Assembly: GCA_946811185.2 (NCBI GenBank)
Contig: OX328112.1
Location: forward strand, 13,417,215 to 13,481,214
Source of the DNA: Hippopus hippopus
Lineage: Eukaryota; Mollusca; Bivalvia; Cardiida; Cardiidae
Direction of reading: 5' to 3'
DNA length: 64,000 bases
The notes below the pieces were generated by a model that worked only from the letters and a program-made list of their open reading frames with translations, ran no database searches and was not told the DNA's origin. Positions 20,830-31,199 of the stretch are shown one piece after another; the first letter of the stretch is position 1; every line of letters begins with the position of its first letter. The position numbers were made by a program, and so were the translations under genes.

Positions 20830-21013
20830 ATACTCTGTGAAAAGGAGCTTTAATGTATCTGCAAAAAGCATCGTGCAGGCCGACCTGAATCATAACTTTC
20901 TAGTATTGGTCAATTTTCTACATGCCAAAGGACCAGTGTATGTCATGATTCTGTGTTATACAAAATGGATTCTATGACTTGCTTGGTATCATGTGTCACA
21001 CAGATTGCATTAA
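20830..21013 (+). mobile_element. hpD copy, degraded
   Basis: GTGAAAAGGAGCTTTAATGT, CATGCCAAAGGACCAGTGTA and GACTTGCTTGGTATCATG. The inner palindrome is half deleted (GTGCAGGCCGACCTGAATC). Confidence 0.75.
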
Positions 21014-21239
21014 CCCTTTTACCAGACAGTAAAATTTTAGCTTTATCCAAATTGAAAGCATTTGCAGACGACAATTTCAGTGTGGCTCAAATGGTGTAAC
21101 TTTTCTTTGACAGTTTAGAAAACATTGAGGGAAAAGGAGAAAATGCTGGTTACCAGCATTTTCTCCTTTTCCCACAATGTTTTCAAAAGGCTTCATTCCC
21201 AGGGTTGTTGAAAGTCGGGATTGTGTGGTAAAGGATTAA
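21010..21239 (-). mobile_element. hpA copy 35
   Basis: Complete, 230 bp, TTAA at both ends, loop GGTTACC. It adjoins the end of the preceding hpD copy. Confidence 0.9.
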
Positions 21240-21289
21240 AACCCCCCCTTTTTGCCAGAGCATGGCCCATTTCCACATTTCACATTTAT

Positions 21290-21492
21290 TTCAAGCTGAC
21301 CCCTAACAGTCTGGTGGTTGAGAGTTTGAATCCCAGCTAACCCAAAAGTGCTTCCAAACTGATGGAAGTCAAAATGACTAGATTCATGCTTCTCTCATCA
21401 TTTTCCACAGTTACTTAGTTTATGTTTGAAAGCAGCCAGGGGCTTGAAAAGAGGATTCTACACACGAGTACAGGTAAAGAAACTCTAAGGGC
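21290..21492 (+). mobile_element. decayed SINE
   Basis: GGTGGTTGAGAGTTTGAATC (head-like), then CAGCCAGGGGCTTGAAAAGA and GTAAAGAAACTCTAAG. Confidence 0.55.
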
Positions 21493-21674
21493 CTTTTTCA
21501 CAAAGAATTCTAAAATGCATTTTTATTCTAACTCTAGAAAAAGAAAGTGACATGAATTCTTACTGGCTATAGTTTTGCCAGTCAGAAATATTGATACTAT
21601 TAAATTTAGAAAATTCTTTGAGAATTAGAAATAGAATGTTGTTAAGAACAGTTGGTGAATAAGGACTCAGACTC

Positions 21675-21908
21675 CCTGAATTGACTGAATGGTGTTTTAC
21701 ACCGCTTTCAACATTATTTCAGTCATATCACGGTGACAGCTCATAATTATATTCATGCGTTTTCTGGGTTTTACCGGTACTAGGCTAGGGCTCTAAAGTG
21801 TCTTGCCCAAGGATACTCCCGCTAAAGACCCAGTGGATCCAGTGCTGCTCGAACCCAGGGCCTCCAGGTTATGAGTCCCACACTTTACCACTGAGCCAAG
21901 CAGAACCC
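21675..21908 (-). mobile_element. type-2 SINE, full length
   Basis: GACTGAATGGTGTTTTACAC tail, TTTCAGTCATATCACGGTGA, GTACTAGGCTAGGGCTCTAA, and a tRNA-like head ending CACTGAGCCAAGC. It is the unexpanded equivalent of the element at 12391. Confidence 0.88.
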
Positions 21909-22069
21909 CAACTCAAAATGCATGAATGGATACAGTGGCAGCTAATGTTGTTACTAAAAAAACATCAGGCTAAAACTGCATTTAATGAAGTGAAATTGCA
22001 ATTTCTTTCTTAATAACTTCTCCACTAGTTTTGCCAAACTGTTTTCAAAAGTTGGCTGTTGTATAATAA

Positions 22070-22257
22070 AAACAAAAATAACTATTGTAGGTTGTCAAAT
22101 ATGATTCAAACACCAATATTTGTCTTTAAAGGGATAGAAAACATTATGGTAAAAGGAGACAATGCTGATAACCAGCATTTTCTCCTCTTCCTATACTGTT
22201 TTCAAAGCCCTTTTCATCAGGGTTGTTAAAACATATGAATCTGTGGTAAAAAGTTAA
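22070..22257 (-). mobile_element. hpA copy 36, left end decayed
   Basis: Hairpin GAAAACATTATGGTAAAAGG, loop GATAACC (flipped type), right TTAA present. Confidence 0.75.
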
Positions 22258-22273
22258 AAGTCACATTGGCAAA

Positions 22274-22502
22274 TTAAACCTTTACCAAACAGTTCCGGGT
22301 TTTCATGACCCTGACAAAGAAGCCTTCTGAAAAAATTGTGGGAAAAGGAAAAAATGCTGGTAACCAGCATTTTCTCCTTTTCCCACAATGTTTTCTACCC
22401 TTCCAAAAACAAATTTCAGTTTTTGAGTCACATTAATTTTGTCGTCTGCAAATGCTTCCAATTAGGACTAATCTAAAATTATGTTGTTTGGTAAAGAGTT
22501 AA
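22274..22502 (+). mobile_element. hpA copy 37
   Basis: Complete, 229 bp, TTAA to TTAA. Confidence 0.9.
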
Positions 22503-22561
22503 ACCAGTAACAAGACTGTCTCGGTATGAGGTAATGACAAACCCTAAAGGTATGTGTCAAT

Positions 22562-22789
22562 TTAACTCTTTACCAAACAAGAAAATTTTAGACTGGTCCA
22601 AATTGAAAGCATTTGCAGACAACAATTAAAAGGTTATCCAAATGACAAAATTTGTCCTTAATAGGTGAGAAAACATTGTGGGAAAAGGAAAAAATGCTGG
22701 TAACCAGCATGTTCTCCTTTTCCCACAATGTTTTCAAAAGTTTTCTTCCTCAGGGTCGTTAAAAGTTGGGATTTGCGGTAAAGGGTTAA
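22562..22789 (-). mobile_element. hpA copy 38
   Basis: Complete, 228 bp; loop GGTAACC (flipped). The TTAA at 22786 is shared with the next fragment. Confidence 0.9.
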
Positions 22790-22920
22790 CCCATTACCAG
22801 CTATCAAAAATGGACAAGTCAAAAGCGTAATCGCATATCTGACAAATTAAATGCAGCCCAAACGTATGCCAGCATTTTCTCCTTTTCCTGCATGGTTTTC
22901 AAAAGCCTTGCCAAAGGACT
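22786..22920 (-). mobile_element. hpA copy 39, first arm deleted
   Basis: TTAACCCATTACCAGC, then straight to GCCAGCATTTTCTCCTTTTC; it stops within CAAAAGCCTTGCC. Confidence 0.7.
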
Positions 22921-23002
22921 AACCCTTTACTGTATAGCCTATTTTTTGACCAATCAAAAACAAGAACAAGACACATATTTTAGACCCTTAAAAAGCATGT
23001 TT

Positions 23003-23212
23003 TTAACCCTTTATCATAAAATCCAGAGTTTTAACGACTTAAGAGGTAAAAAGCATTTGAAAACATCATGGATAAAGGAGAAAATGCTGGTAACCAGCAG
23101 TGTTTTCAACCCTTACTGATACAAATCAATCATTTGAGAATCATTTTGTCATTTTCAAATTTATGCTCTGAATTTTGACCAGTCTGAAATTTAATGTTTG
23201 GTAAAGAGTTAA
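23003..23212 (+). mobile_element. hpA copy 40
   Basis: TTAA to TTAA, 210 bp; the second arm is lost (CCAGCAGTGTTTTCAACCC). Confidence 0.8.
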
Positions 23213-23425
23213 CTCTTTACCACAAAATCCTGTATCTTAATGACCCCAAAGAATAAGATTATTGAAAACATTGAGGGAAAAGAAGCAAATCCTGGTTTCC
23301 ATCATTTTCACGTTTTCTTTTAATGTTTTCTCCTATTTCTATACCCTTTGAGAGACAAGTACCATCATCCCAAACATGTTTAATTCATCCGTCATCTGCA
23401 AATGCATTCAATATGGAACTTAAAT
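23209..23425 (+). mobile_element. hpA copy 41
   Basis: It shares the TTAA at 23209 with copy 40. Diverged; the right end is lost after ATTCAATATGGAAC. Confidence 0.72.
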
Positions 23426-24023
23426 GTCCAGTTTTATTTATACTTATTTCGGTCACTTATTCGTAAGATGAAAGGAAATCTTAACAGATTAAAGTTGATA
23501 GAAATAGATCACGTTTCAATTTTCAAATACTGATTAACCTGGTGTACTGTGTGAGGGAATTAATTTCATTTCTCATTTCCTTTGAAAGGTGCTCATCTGA
23601 AAAATAATACATAAATCCCTGACAAATTACACGCCGACTGACTATGAAAGGTATATACTGGCGGTGTAGACTTTATTTTCATTCTTAGCTCATCCATGTC
23701 AGACTTACTTTCTACAGTACAAAAAATCAGCCATCAAGTGTCACTAGACGAGGGTTGTAACAATTGTTTTTTTTTTCTGTTTAAAAAAAAAAAGAAAACT
23801 TTTTTATATAGGTGCTATAGGTGAAAGCACATCTTTAAATGTACATGTATAATAAATAGGTATGTACAATACTTCTGAAATTCATAACAGCCAGTAAGTA
23901 TGAGCCAGTTGTTTTGATTTTTGTATGTGTTTGTGTGTATAAATGCAAGTGACGCAATACTGTCTGACATTCTGAATATACCACAAGTAATTTGCAGCAA
24001 TCAAAATCGTGATAAGTGTATCA
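23426..24023. other. no gene seen
   Basis: AT-rich; a T/A homopolymer pair at 23768-23795 forms a small hairpin. No frame or recognised repeat. Confidence 0.5.
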
Positions 24024-24260
24024 TTAACCCTTTACCAAATGGGGAGATTTTTGACAAGTCCAAATTGAAAGCAATTGCAGGCATCAAAATAAATACATGT
24101 ATGACTGAAAAATTTTTAAGTTGTATTGGAAAGGATGGAAAACATTGTGGGGAAAAGGAGAAAAGGCTGGTTACCAGCATTTTCTCCTTTTCCCACAGAT
24201 ATTTTCAACAGGCTTCTTTCTCAGGGGCGTTAAAAGTCATTACAGTGTAGTAAAGGGCAA
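24024..24260 (-). mobile_element. hpA copy 42
   Basis: Left TTAA, right end decayed (GGGCAAA), loop GGTTACC. Confidence 0.82.
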
Positions 24261-25147
24261 ATATGATTTGAAGAAGAGCAGAATATGAAGAAATTGCTTG
24301 CATAACAAAAAAACACAGAATAATATAAATCCTCGACAAATCTCACAATCACTATAGATGAAAGGTAATTTGGTAAAGACAGGTCCAACAATTTCCAGAA
24401 AAGGCACTTGTCCTGTAGGACATATATGCCTTTGAAAAAACACTTGCCCTGCTTTGATCCTCACTCGTCTGACGAGGAAATACCCTTCTAATATTGAACT
24501 CTGACATTTTTTTCAGACGAAACGGAAACCTTAATTATATTGTCTCCCTTAGCAACAAACCTTAAATACCTGGTTTCAGTAACCGGTACCATTTATCCGG
24601 TCAAGTTATAGAAATTAATAAAGCCAAAACAACACAGTTTTTCAAACTGGTTTTGGGAAAGTATTTGTGTTAATGCTAATATCGTTTGTTTTAATATTAG
24701 CAAAGTCGCTCATATTGCATTAGATCTACTCGAAGCATATTAAAACATTCTTGTTTGCAATGGAAGGTCCCGGGTTATATCATTAAGGTGACTTGAAACC
24801 AGTCTATTTTTTTAGCGGTGACCAGCACGTTTTATGTCCTGTTTCAGTATTTGATTTCCCGAATATAGTCTACCCTCAATTCGCTTATTCAATAATGGAA
24901 TGGCCATTTTGTCTCCTGTAAGTCAAATATTCATCTGAAAAACTTGTTTTACTATCTCCTATTCACCACTCGTCCTGCCAGACGACCATGACTGATATTT
25001 CACCCGTCCTCATCCATTTCTTACTCGTAAATACGAGCGGACGAGTGGATTCTTTGGACCCTGGTAAAGACTGTATTTTCATTCCTAACCTTAGTCTCAT
25101 AGTTTTCTAATACAGACTACAAAGTGCTACAGGTTGATAAATTAGGC
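24261..25147. other. no gene seen
   Basis: Mostly unique sequence with several ACTCGTC and CGAGTG motifs (24465-25050). No exon with convincing splice sites was found. Confidence 0.5.
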
Positions 25148-25366
25148 AATTTACCATACAATCTGGGATTTAATATGGGAGACTAGACTGTTGAAAACAT
25201 TGTTGAAAAAGGAAAAAATGCTGGTAACCAGCATTTTTTCCTTTTCCCACATTGTTTTCTTACTTTTCAGACACAAATGCTATCATTTGAGCTAGATTTA
25301 ACATGTCGTCTGCACATGGTTTCAATTTGGACCACTTTAAAATACTGTCATGTGGTAAAAGGTTTA
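25148..25366 (+). mobile_element. hpA copy 43
   Basis: Full length; terminal TTAA lost on both sides; hairpin intact. Confidence 0.8.
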
Positions 25367-25723
25367 TACAGTTTCAAGATACTGTTGCAAGAGGAAAATG
25401 TGTTAATAACAAATAACATTATGATACATGTATCCTTTTTACAATACTCACTATAAAAATGATACTTTTTGAGTTAAATTTTGCATTTTTTGCCTGACTG
25501 TCTAACTTTCTACAACAGATAGAAAAGAGAAACAGGTTAATGAAACAGACAACAGTGGATACATTTGGAAAATACTGTTGCAAGAGGAGAAATTGCTTGT
25601 AACAAGAATGATATACAAATACCCAATCACTATGAACAGTAATTTGGTATAGCAAATGTATAAGTCCATCTTGGAGGAAGCCAACAATCATGTAGAACCC
25701 CATTGTAAGTTTTTTTTTTCAGT

Positions 25724-25962
25724 TTAACCCTTTACCACACAATCCTGAGTGTTAATGACACTGAAGAAGAAGGCCTTTAAAAACATTGTTAGAAAAGGAG
25801 AAAGTTCTGGTAACCTGCATTTTCTCCTTTTCCCACAATGTTTTCTACCATATCAAAGACATAAATCATTACTTGTGTAACATTTATTTTGCCGTAGGTC
25901 TTCAAATGCTCTCAATTTGGTCCAGTCCAGAATTTTGTGTTTATATTTTGGTGTAGAGTTAT
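25724..25962 (+). mobile_element. hpA copy 44
   Basis: Left TTAA at 25724 just after a T run; right end GTAGAGTTATTAA, decayed. Confidence 0.82.
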
Positions 25963-26380
25963 TAAAACAAAACATTGGAAATCTATGTCTTAATTACTCT
26001 ATATTAATTAGATAACATTTTCATAGATCTAGTCAAGTAATTTATGGAGGAATTAAATTTACCGGTCGTACACTTACTTCGGCTGGTGGGTAGTTTTAGG
26101 GCAAAGGGTTATCAAATTCACAGGTATGCGGTCATTAGTTAACTAACTAGATCTAATTATCCATTAATTTGGATTGATACTGAAACACATTGCTAATTTT
26201 GGGATTTTATGCACTTTATCATATTGCAAAGCGTTCAATTTTGTCACCTTGATGGATATTGCGAGCTTCAAAACTTGTTTGACGAAAATTGTTGCCCGAT
26301 GACACACCTTTGATTTTCGAAAGTTTGACGACCAGCCGACATAACTCTCGGCGAATCAAATGTCTTTTTCACGCAAATTA
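25963..26380. other. no gene seen; possible promoter-side or intron sequence
   Basis: Repeat-free. It contains the intron side of the candidate leader exon at 26387. Confidence 0.35.
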
Positions 26381-26386
26381 ACTCAC

Positions 26387-26560
26387 CTGTTGGCTGGCCT
26401 AATCTATTTCTTCCGCCTTTAAAGTCGCAATTAATCCATCATTGATAAAAGAAACACTGGTAATTCCGAATAATCTTTGAAAAACTTTTCTAGATAGAAG
26501 TCTCCAAATTGTCAACCAGACGAAATGTGTCAATTTCGTTTCCGGCCTGTGCACGCAAGC
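26387..26560 (-). other. candidate first leader exon (minus strand)
   Basis: The minus-strand sequence ends in CCAACAG and then a strong GTGAGTTAAT donor at 26386-26381. It is unique, without repeats, and richer in CpG than its surroundings. Any ATG in it soon meets a stop, so it would be a 5' leader, perhaps of the Sec14-type gene 18 kb downstream. The transcription start is not visible and the upper limit is arbitrary. Confidence 0.22.
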
Positions 26561-26669
26561 GTGACTCGGACGCTTTGACAGGTAAAGTTCACGATGAGTA
26601 TTTTAACTGTACAAGGGAAGTAACTCAAACAATACCACGAAAAATTTATTATGTTCGTAACCTACCTTA

Positions 26670-26731
26670 TGTAATGGTAAACAGCCTTTTTGCCTCTTCC
26701 CACAATGCTTTTTACCCTTTCCATGATAAAT
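26670..26731 (+). mobile_element. hpA right-half fragment
   Basis: GTAAACAGCCTTTTTGCCTC, CACAATGCTTTTTACCC. It is cut by the SINE that starts at 26732. Confidence 0.65.
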
Positions 26732-27041
26732 GCCGAGCCCCGGTAGCTCAGTTGGTAGCATGCAGGACTTGAGAATAGGGGGTCGTAGGTTCGATCCCTG
26801 GCCCGGCCAATTTCTTTCCGAGGATTGTTGGTAGTCATTGCGACAGGATTCATTCCTCTCCCACCGCTGATCATTGTTTCGACGACAGTTATGTGGGAAA
26901 GCAGCCAGTGGTTTGGAAAGAAAGTTGTGCAGAGTACTGGTAAAAGAGACTCCAGAAAAGCATGGATAGGTGCACTGGCCGCCGCGATATAACTGAAATA
27001 ATGTTGGAAACGGCGTTAAACACCATACAATCAATCAATCA
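26732..27041 (+). mobile_element. type-1 SINE, best full-length copy
   Basis: tRNA-like head GCCGAGCCCCGGTAGCTCAG with A box TAGCTCAGTTGG (26744-26755) and B box GGTTCGATCCC (26788-26798). Then the body (CAGCCAGTGGTTTGGAAAG) and the tail AACGGCGTTAAACACCATAC followed by AATCAATCAATC. It is a pol III-type retroposon with a tail shared by many mollusc SINEs. Confidence 0.92.
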
Positions 27042-27142
27042 GTTCTAAAATAAACCCAATCAGAGAAGCAGCATTTGATTTGTGGTCGGCAAGTGATTTT
27101 AATTTAGATGCGTCTTCACTTTGTCTTGAAGTAAAGAGGTAA

Positions 27143-27382
27143 AATTGAGCCATGCTATGACAAAAGGGGGCTTAATGTATCTCCGTGAACCGTTATACCA
27201 GGCAAGTTATCATTATAATTTATGGATCCATAAAATCCGTTTTGTTTTATAACCGACTGAATCATGAGGTACACTGGTCCTTTGACGTGTAGAAAATTGC
27301 CAGAAAAAAAAGCAAAATGTTTCAACCATGGTCACAGCGCAGACTGACCTGAGCATTAAGCCCACTTTTCACAGAGCACACC
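27143..27382 (-). mobile_element. hpD copy, reversed, degraded
   Basis: TGAGCCATGCTATGACAAAA, GGGGGCTTAATGTATCTCCG, TATGGATCCATAAAATCC, ending CATTAAGCCCACTTTTCACA. Part of the inner palindrome is lost. Confidence 0.78.
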
Positions 27383-27384
27383 CC

Positions 27385-27474
27385 TTTATTAATTCATGTA
27401 TCTCGTCTGCAAATGCTTTCAATTTGGACAATGTTAAAATTTTGTCGCCAGTATGGTAATGAGTTAAGGATTAA
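27385..27474 (+). mobile_element. hpA right-end fragment
   Basis: CTCGTCTGCAAATGCTTTCA to GGTAATGAGTTAA. Confidence 0.65.
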
Positions 27475-27656
27475 CCCCAAGGCTGCTAAGCGCGACTCAC
27501 TGACCTTTTGCGGACAGTGTAGATCAAGATCAGACTGCACAGAACGTACAGTCTGATCTTGGATCTACACTGTCCAATAAGGAGATATTTTTCTCCAAAA
27601 AAATAAGTTTGAAGTAGCATTATTCGAGTTTTTACTATCGACTTGAAAGTTTCGTT
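27471..27656 (+). mobile_element. hpB copy, right end lost
   Basis: TTAACCCCAAGGCTGCTAAG start; hairpin GGACAGTGTAGATCAAGATC with GATCTTGGATCTACACTGTC. It stops at GAAAGTTTCG, where hpA copy 46 begins. Confidence 0.82.
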
Positions 27657-27885
27657 TAACTCTTTACGAAACAATCCCTGGTTTTCACGACTCTGTAAAA
27701 GAAATCTTTTGAAAACGTTGTGGGAAAAGGAGAAAATGCTGGTAACCAGCATTTTCTCCTTTTCCCACAATGTTTTTTACCCTTCCCAAAAACAAATTTC
27801 AATTTTTGAGTCACTTTAATTTTGTTGTCTGCCAGTGCTTTCAATTTGGAACAGTCTAAAATTTTGTCATCTGGTAAAGAGGTAA
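27656..27885 (+). mobile_element. hpA copy 46
   Basis: Full length, 230 bp; left TTAA, right GTAA; hairpin intact. Confidence 0.9.
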
Positions 27886-28113
27886 GTTATGTTGCAGGAT
27901 TAGGGTTATAAGACTTTTTTTCACACATGGGTTGTAAAATCACAGGAATGTGGGGGAAAGGGTTAAAAAGTAACCTCATTAACACAGAAAGTATAACAAA
28001 TTGTATCAATTCACATGGTTTTTATAAGTTGTAAATCACTCGTTATATTTGTATGAATTTTAATATGTATGTCAGTAGTATTGTGGCCCGGTGGCTTTTA
28101 TACTTTGAATTAA

Positions 28114-28332
28114 TTAAGGATAGGGCACCCTAATAGGATTGGTGTACCATCGCCTTTCTTCGCCGAAAAAACGTACGGGTTCGGCTAAGACTCGGGTAAT
28201 CCGTAATCGATCGGCCGATAGACGCTGCTTCCTCGAATCGATAACGGATTACCCGAGTCTTAGCCGAATCCGTGCGATTTTGGCGATGAAAGGCGATTTT
28301 ACACCAATCCCATTAGGGTGCCCTATCCATAA
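28114..28332. mobile_element. palindromic element hpE, copy 1
   Basis: TTAAGGATAGGGCACCC at the left pairs with GGGTGCCCTATCCATAA at the right. The inner part (GGCTAAGACTCGGGTAATCC) also pairs, so almost the whole 219 bp is one hairpin. Confidence 0.9.
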
Positions 28333-28483
28333 AATATTGTAATATTGTATTGTATTGTAAGTAGCCTGAAGGAGAAACACTGGAAGACAACGACACATCT
28401 CTTTTTTGTTGGAAAATGAAAATATTGTGAGATAAGGAGAAAGAAATGGCTCCTTTTCTCCCAAAATTTTAACAGTGATCATC

Positions 28484-28969
28484 TTAACCCTTTACCACAC
28501 AATCCTGACTTTTGAATACATCGTGGGAAGAGGATAAAATGCTAGTAGCCAGCATTTTCTTCTTTTTCCCCTCAATATTTTCTATCCTGTAAAGGACAAG
28601 TTTGGTCACTTTAGCCATCTCAGTCGATAACGTGCAGGACTTAAGAATAAGGGGCCGCTGGTTCGATCTCTGGTTCGGCAAATTTCTCTGCAAGGATTGA
28701 TGATAGTCAGTGTGACAGGATTCATTCCTCTCCCACGGCTGACCATTATTTTGACGATGGTTATATGGGAAATCAGCCAATGGCTTGGAAAGAAAATTGT
28801 GTGGAGTACTGGTAAAAGAAACTACAGGAAACCATGGATAGGTGCACTGGCCGTTGCGATATAACTGAAATAATGTTGAAAATGGCGTTAAACACCATAA
28901 AAATAGTCAAATTTGTAGTCTACAAATACTTTCAATGTGGACTAGTATGAAACTTGGGTAAAGAGTTAA
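28484..28969 (+). mobile_element. hpA copy 47, split by a SINE
   Basis: hpA 28484-28617 and 28907-28969, TTAA to TTAA. Removing the SINE restores the consensus order. Confidence 0.8.
28618..28906 (+). mobile_element. type-1 SINE inside hpA
   Basis: Degraded head (TCTCAGTCGATAACGTGCAG, B box TGGTTCGATCTC), full body, and tail GGCGTTAAACACCATA. Confidence 0.85.
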
Positions 28970-29172
28970 CCCCTGAGCCAAATAAAACACAAGTATTCAT
29001 GACCCTGGAGGAGAATGTCTTTGAAAACATTGTGGGAAAAGAAGAAAATGCTTGTCACCCATATTCTCTCCTTTTCCCACAATGTTGTATATGCCTTCCA
29101 AGACAAATCCCATTATTTAAACACTTCAGTATTGCACAAGTGTTAAGTTCTTTCATCTGACCGAAAGAATTA
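28966..29172 (+). mobile_element. hpA copy 48
   Basis: It shares the TTAA at 28966 with copy 47. Decayed right half. Confidence 0.72.
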
Positions 29173-29400
29173 TCCTTTTGCCACACTATCCTGAATCTTA
29201 ACGACCTGAGAAAGAAGGCTTTTGAAAACATTGTAGGAAAAGGAGCAAATGCTGGTAACCAGCATTTTCTCCTTTTCCCACCATGTTTTCTTTTCGATAT
29301 AGGACAAAGTTTGTCATATGAACCACCTTTAACTTTTCGTCTGCAAATGCTTTCAATTTGGACAAGTCTAGAATTGTTTTATCTTCTGAAAAAGAATTAA
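29169..29400 (+). mobile_element. hpA copy 49
   Basis: Full length, right TTAA, left end decayed to ATTATCC and joined to copy 48. Confidence 0.85.
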
Positions 29401-29545
29401 AACCCGTTTTCTTTTGTTTATATAAAGTCAGTTTGTGTAGAACTTCAGTTTAAACATTACTTTATTTATAAAGAATGCACAGTAATTAATTATTACATCA
29501 CATATAAATCTATTACAAGTCGTTTATACATTGTCAACTGCAGTA

Positions 29546-29765
29546 TTAAGGATAGGGCACCCAAATGGGATTCGTATAACATCGCCTTTAATCGCCAAAA
29601 TCGTACGGATTCGGCTAAGACTCCGGTAATCCGTAATCGATGCGGAAAACAAACGTGTATCGGCCGATCGATTACGGATTACCCGAGTCTTAGCCGAATC
29701 CGTACATTTTTTTCGGCGATGAAAGGCATTGTTACAAGAATCCCATTAGGGTGCCCTATCCTTAA
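29546..29765. mobile_element. palindromic element hpE, copy 2
   Basis: 220 bp, TTAA at both ends. It shares TTAA 29762-29765 with the following hpA copy. Confidence 0.92.
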
Positions 29766-29965
29766 GTCTTTATCAAACAACAAAATTTCTAGACTGAACT
29801 AAACTGAATGCAGATGCAGGCCATAAATCAAAAGTGGCTAAAGTAATGGCAGTAGTTTCCAAAAGAATAGAAAACATTGTTGGAAAGGGAGAAAATGCTG
29901 GTTACCAACATTTCCTCCATTTTTCAAAATGTGTACAAAAGCTTTTCAACTTACATCAAGTGTTC
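29762..29965 (-). mobile_element. hpA copy 50, right end decayed
   Basis: TTAAGTCTTTATCAAACAAC start, loop GGTTACC; it fades after TTTCAAAATGTGTACAAAAG. Confidence 0.75.
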
Positions 29966-29991
29966 GTTCGATAAAGGATTGGCTCCTATAG

Positions 29992-30300
29992 CATTGATTG
30001 TATGATTGTTTTGTGCTTAACGCCGTTTTTAACATTTTTGCAGTCATATTGCGGCAGTCCGTGCACCTATCCATGCTTTCCTGGAGGCCTTTCACCAGTT
30101 CCCCCTCAATATTCTTTTAAGGCCACTGGCTGCTTTCCCACATAATCATCGTTGAAACAATGTTCAGGGGTGAGGGAGAAATGAATCCTGTCGCAATGTC
30201 TATCATCAATCCTCAGATAGAAATTGGCCAAGCCGGGGATCGAACCTGCAACCCCCTGTTCACAAGTCCTGTACTGTACCCACTGAGGTACCGGGGCTCT
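29992..30300 (-). mobile_element. type-1 SINE, full length
   Basis: GCTTAACGCCGTTTTTAACA, CTATCCATGCTTTCCTGGAG, head with GGGGATCGAACC and CACTGAGGTACCGGGGCTC. Confidence 0.88.
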
Positions 30301-30344
30301 GCCCTTGCAACATTGAAGAAAAAAGCAAAGACAATTTTCAGTCT

Positions 30345-30520
30345 ATAGATAAGCAGACCTGTGTAAAATTATTTTAAAAAGTAATTAATTAATTACAATT
30401 AAAATATAAATGTTTTAATTACAACTATAATTACTTGCTTTTTATAACAGTAACTAATTAAGTAAATTTTTTTCAGGAACATAATTGATTAATTCTTAAT
30501 TATTTGGCATTATATTTTTA
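30345..30520. repeat. AT-rich TAATTACAATTA repeat
   Basis: CAGACCTGTGTAAAATTATT, then many TAATTA/CAATTA words. The same words, inverted and ending ACCCAGGTCTG, occur at 32830-33020. They may be parts of one type of non-autonomous element. Confidence 0.5.
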
Positions 30521-30536
30521 AAAAGATTATGAAGCT

Positions 30537-30739
30537 TTAACCCTTTACCACACAGTCCTGACTTTTAATGACCCTGAAAGAGAAGGCTTTTTTGGCCAGT
30601 TATCAGCATATTCTTCTCTTCCTGCAATGTTTTCTACTGTATCAAAGACAGTTTATCACTTCAGCCGCACTTAGTTTATCATCTGCAAATACTATCAATT
30701 TGGTAGATTCCAAAATTTTATCGTCTGGTAAAGAATTAA
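30537..30739 (+). mobile_element. hpA copy 51
   Basis: TTAA to TTAA, 203 bp; the hairpin is lost (GGCCAGTTATCAGCATATTC). Confidence 0.78.
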
Positions 30740-30771
30740 AGATGAAAGTAGACCTATATACATGTATTCAA

Positions 30772-30967
30772 TTAAGGAATGAAGAGAACTTTTTTGTTTT
30801 CATGGAGGTATGAAAAAAAACCCTTATCACACTTTAGTATGAAAAAAAAAAAAAAAAAACCTAATCACACTTTAATATGAAACCGCTTTGCGGTTTCATA
30901 CTACAGTGTGATTAGGTTTTTCTTTTCATACTTCCATGAAAACAAAAAAGTTCTCTTCATTCCTTAT
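30772..30967. mobile_element. palindromic element hpG
   Basis: TTAAGGAATGAAGAGAAC to GTTCTCTTCATTCCTTAT, with the long arms pairing and an inner ACCGCTTTGCGGT. Two A runs interrupt the left arm. Confidence 0.82.
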
Positions 30968-31058
30968 AATTCAATATCACAGACAACAATACTAGACTAA
31001 CTGCTTTTTTTTGTAAATCCAACATTGCGTATTTATCTAATATCTATTTCATTCAAAT

Positions 31059-31194
31059 TTTAATTATAATAATGTACAATAATGTATAATAACGTAATGT
31101 ATAATAATGGGTTACTGCAGGCATTGTATCACAGGATCACACTAGAAGATGGCGGTTGTACCGCCGAAAGCTCGTGTACATTATTATAATTAAA
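31059..31194. repeat. inverted repeat with 19-bp ends
   Basis: TTTAATTATAATAATGTAC at the left and its complement at the right. The interior has several AATGTATAAT words and GGCGGTTGTACCGCC. Confidence 0.6.
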
Positions 31195-31199
31195 AGTTA

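Noticed and set aside
26732..26810. tRNA gene calls in SINE heads (also 4889, 54990, 58808, 59742)
   Set aside because: A and B boxes are present, but the acceptor and anticodon stems do not close, and SINE bodies follow in most.
27486..27844. Frames of 60-150 codons spanning hpA hairpins (many places)
   Set aside because: The same peptides (GKGENAGNQHFLLFP-like) recur wherever hpA occurs, in all orientations, and are interrupted in most copies; they are translations of the element.
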